From Anaerotruncus rubiinfantis (lineage in GTDB: Bacteria; Bacillota; Clostridia; Oscillospirales; Ruminococcaceae), in NCBI RefSeq assembly GCF_900078395.1, contig NZ_FKLA01000008.1:310001-374000 (forward strand): DNA of 64,000 nt, in the 5' to 3' direction. Below are positions 62,554 through 64,000 of this stretch, piece after piece. Numbering within the stretch: position 1 is the stretch's first letter; each line of letters opens with the position of its first letter. The notes beneath the pieces were generated by a model, which was given only the letters and a program-made list of their open reading frames with translations, did not search any database and was not told the origin of the DNA. Made by a program: the position numbers and the translations under genes.

Positions 62554-63681
62554 ATGACAAAACGTATCCTGACAGTCGCTCTTTGCCTTATTATGGCACT
62601 GTCTGCCGTGGGCTGCGGCCAGCAGCAGGCGGCGCCGTCCAGCAGCGCGGCCCCCACAGCCAGCACGGCGCCGGCTGACACGTCCGCTCGCACGGCGCCG
62701 GCTGACACGTCCGCTCCCGATGCGGCAGCTCCCAGCGCGGATGCCCGCGTACTGAAATGGTCCGCGAACTCCCCTGAAGGCTATCCCGACTATGAATCCG
62801 CAATGCGCATCAAGGCCTATGTCGAAGAAAAAACCAACGGCGAGATCATCCTCGAGGTTTATCCGGACAACATCCTCGGTGACTGGACCGTTGTTTTCGA
62901 CGAAATTATGGCGGGCGGCATTGACTTCACCGCGACTTCCGTTCCCGACTACTACGATCCTCGTATCGCAGCCTGCACCCTGCCGTACCTGACCGCCACC
63001 TATGATGAGGTCGCGACTGTGTTCCGTAAGGGCGGTTACTACGACAAAGTTCTGGAAGAGTGCTATGAAGAACTGAATGTCAAGTACTTCGGCGTTTATG
63101 CCGACGGCTACTGCGGCATCGGCGTGCAGGGCGCGCTCGAAAACGCGAACACCTCCGGCACTCCGAAGGGCAAATCCATCATCCGCGTACCACCCAACAA
63201 CTCGATGCTTCTCGCGGTTGAGAATCTGGGCTTCAACGTGTCCTCCATCCCGTATTCCGACACCTACACCTCCCTGCAGACCGGTGTTGTCCAGGGTTGG
63301 TGCGGCGGCCCGGTTTCCCAGCACTACGGACAGTGGCTCGATGTCGAAGACCACTATTATGACTATGACATCTGGCAGGAATCCCGCCACTACATCGCAA
63401 GCATGAAAACCTGGGAATCGCTGACTCCGGAACAGCAGCAGATCTTCACCGACATCATTCTCCAGGAAGCGGAGCTCTCGGTCAAGAATGCAGAAGAAAA
63501 CGATGCGAAGTACAAAAAACTGTACGAGGAAAAAGAAGGCTATGAAATGGTCTACTTCACCGATGAGGAGAAGAAAGCATTTGCAGCCGACTGCCGCGCC
63601 AAGGTATGGCCGCAGCTCAATGAACTGTACGGCGAGGAATTCCTCACCGAACTGCTTGCTGATATCGAGGCAAACACCTGA
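62554..63681 (+). CDS. dctP: TRAP transporter solute-binding lipoprotein (DctP family)
   Basis: Receptor of the third TRAP system (375 aa). Lipobox LSAVGC at about residue 21, then a long Ala/Pro/Thr/Ser linker that includes a duplicated TAPADTSA unit. The mature part has DctP features: IILEVYPDNILGDWTVVFDEI, GKSIIRVPPNNSMLLAV and YTSLQTGVVQGWCGGP. I choose ATG 62554, 9 nt after AAAGGAGG, over ATG 62548, which is too close. The sequence is more divergent from the other two receptors than they are from each other. Confidence 0.9.
   Translation: MTKRILTVALCLIMALSAVGCGQQQAAPSSSAAPTASTAPADTSARTAPADTSAPDAAAPSADARVLKWSANSPEGYPDYESAMRIKAYVEEKTNGEIILEVYPDNILGDWTVVFDEIMAGGIDFTATSVPDYYDPRIAACTLPYLTATYDEVATVFRKGGYYDKVLEECYEELNVKYFGVYADGYCGIGVQGALENANTSGTPKGKSIIRVPPNNSMLLAVENLGFNVSSIPYSDTYTSLQTGVVQGWCGGPVSQHYGQWLDVEDHYYDYDIWQESRHYIASMKTWESLTPEQQQIFTDIILQEAELSVKNAEENDAKYKKLYEEKEGYEMVYFTDEEKKAFAADCRAKVWPQLNELYGEEFLTELLADIEANT
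62663..62716 (+). repeat. Perfect 27-bp tandem duplication in a lipoprotein linker
   Basis: Two identical 27-nt units beginning GCACGGCGCCGGCTGACA (62663-62689 and 62690-62716) extend the flexible linker of the TRAP receptor by nine residues, in frame. Confidence 0.9.
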
Positions 63682-63714
63682 TCCAAACGCAGTATAATCG
63701 AACGAATCTGACTG

Positions 63715-63741
63715 GTATGGGACTCTTTATGGGTCCCATAC
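63715..63741 (+). promoter_or_regulatory. Hairpin between TRAP receptor and permease genes
   Basis: GTATGGGAC pairs perfectly with GTCCCATAC around a 9-base loop, 31 nt before the DctQ start; no T-run. Confidence 0.55.
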
Positions 63742-63772
63742 TTAGTAAAACCACCTGTTAGGGATGTGCGAA

Positions 63773-64000
63773 ATGAAAACTCTGAAAAAAATAAATGATA
63801 TGTTTATCAGGGTAAGCGAATATATTGCGTTTATACTCAGCGCTGTAATTTGCGCCCTGATCATTTGGTGGGCCGCTAAGAGATATCTCTTCAATGGTGA
63901 CTTCAGAGGGGCGGAGGAGCTCATCCTTGCGATCGCCTTCTGGATGTATTTTATTGGCGCCTATATTGCCACCCATGAGGACTCGCATATAAGCGCGGAT
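63773..64000 (+). CDS. dctQ: TRAP transporter small permease (DctQ family), cut by window end
   Basis: First 76 codons of a small TRAP permease running off the window. Two helices are visible (FILSAVICALIIWWAA and LAIAFWMYFIGAYIA) with YLFNGDFRGAEELILAIAFWMYFIGAYIATHEDSHIS matching the DctQ pattern. GGGATGTG is a weak ribosome site before the ATG. A DctM gene should follow outside the window. Confidence 0.85.
   Translation, partial: MKTLKKINDMFIRVSEYIAFILSAVICALIIWWAAKRYLFNGDFRGAEELILAIAFWMYFIGAYIATHEDSHISAD

Overview
The window looks like chromosome from an anaerobic gut member of the Bacillota, class Clostridia, probably an Oscillospirales relative. The grounds are strong AGGAGG-type ribosome binding sites with frequent TTG/GTG starts, Gram-positive lipoprotein transport proteins, and a tet(W) mobile element typical of gut Clostridia. 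Genus cannot be fixed. Most of the window is accessory catabolism: five consecutive gene sets for uptake and breakdown of sugars, sugar acids or hydroaromatic acids, each with its own transporter or regulator.

Layout. (1) 58-8247, plus strand: a TctCAB-type transporter, three Gfo/Idh/MocA dehydrogenases, and YiaK and YiaL homologues, suggesting sugar-acid (2,3-diketogulonate-like) catabolism. (2) 8306-10297, minus strand: a B6-type salvage operon (pyridoxal kinase, ECF S component, radical SAM protein). (3) 10566-21489: a 10.9-kb tet(W) element bounded by perfect 21-bp inverted repeats, carrying a methyltransferase, sigma/HTH genes, MobC, a frameshifted relaxase, Cys-rich protein, RepA, DnaC-like loader, TnpW and a TnpX-type serine recombinase. 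It has no type IV secretion genes, so it is at most mobilizable. (4) 21529-30536: a DeoR regulator, three D-tagatose 3-epimerase-type isomerases, a class I aldolase, an FGGY kinase broken by an in-frame TAG, a YkvI transporter, a ProC-type reductase and an Asp/Glu racemase. (5) 31048-43734: a LacI regulator flanked by two matching operators, then alcohol dehydrogenase, M42 peptidase, BtpA-like protein, Gfo/Idh dehydrogenase, xylulokinase-type kinase, pentulose epimerase, acetyltransferase, TRAP transporter and DapA-type lyase. (6) 43796-45768, minus strand: a MATE exporter and a YcxB-like protein. (7) 45985-56669: an SDR, cupin, LacI regulator with four TGAAAACGTTTTCN sites, AroE-type dehydrogenase, TRAP transporter, fumarate-reductase-like flavoprotein, Fe-S old-yellow-enzyme protein and a second SDR. 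This is the best candidate for an undescribed pathway, perhaps reductive or oxidative processing of a quinate/shikimate-like acid. (8) 56787-64000: a DeoR regulator, UlaE-type epimerase and EamA transporter divergent from two tandem NagB-like proteins lacking canonical catalytic residues, a PfkB kinase, and a TRAP transporter that runs off the window.

Recurring themes. Every solute-binding-protein gene is separated from its permease gene by a strong hairpin, consistent with higher expression of the binding protein. Regulators sit next to recognisable palindromic operators. Two genes carry clear lesions: the relaxase (frameshift) and the FGGY kinase (amber). No tRNA, rRNA or CRISPR array was recognised.
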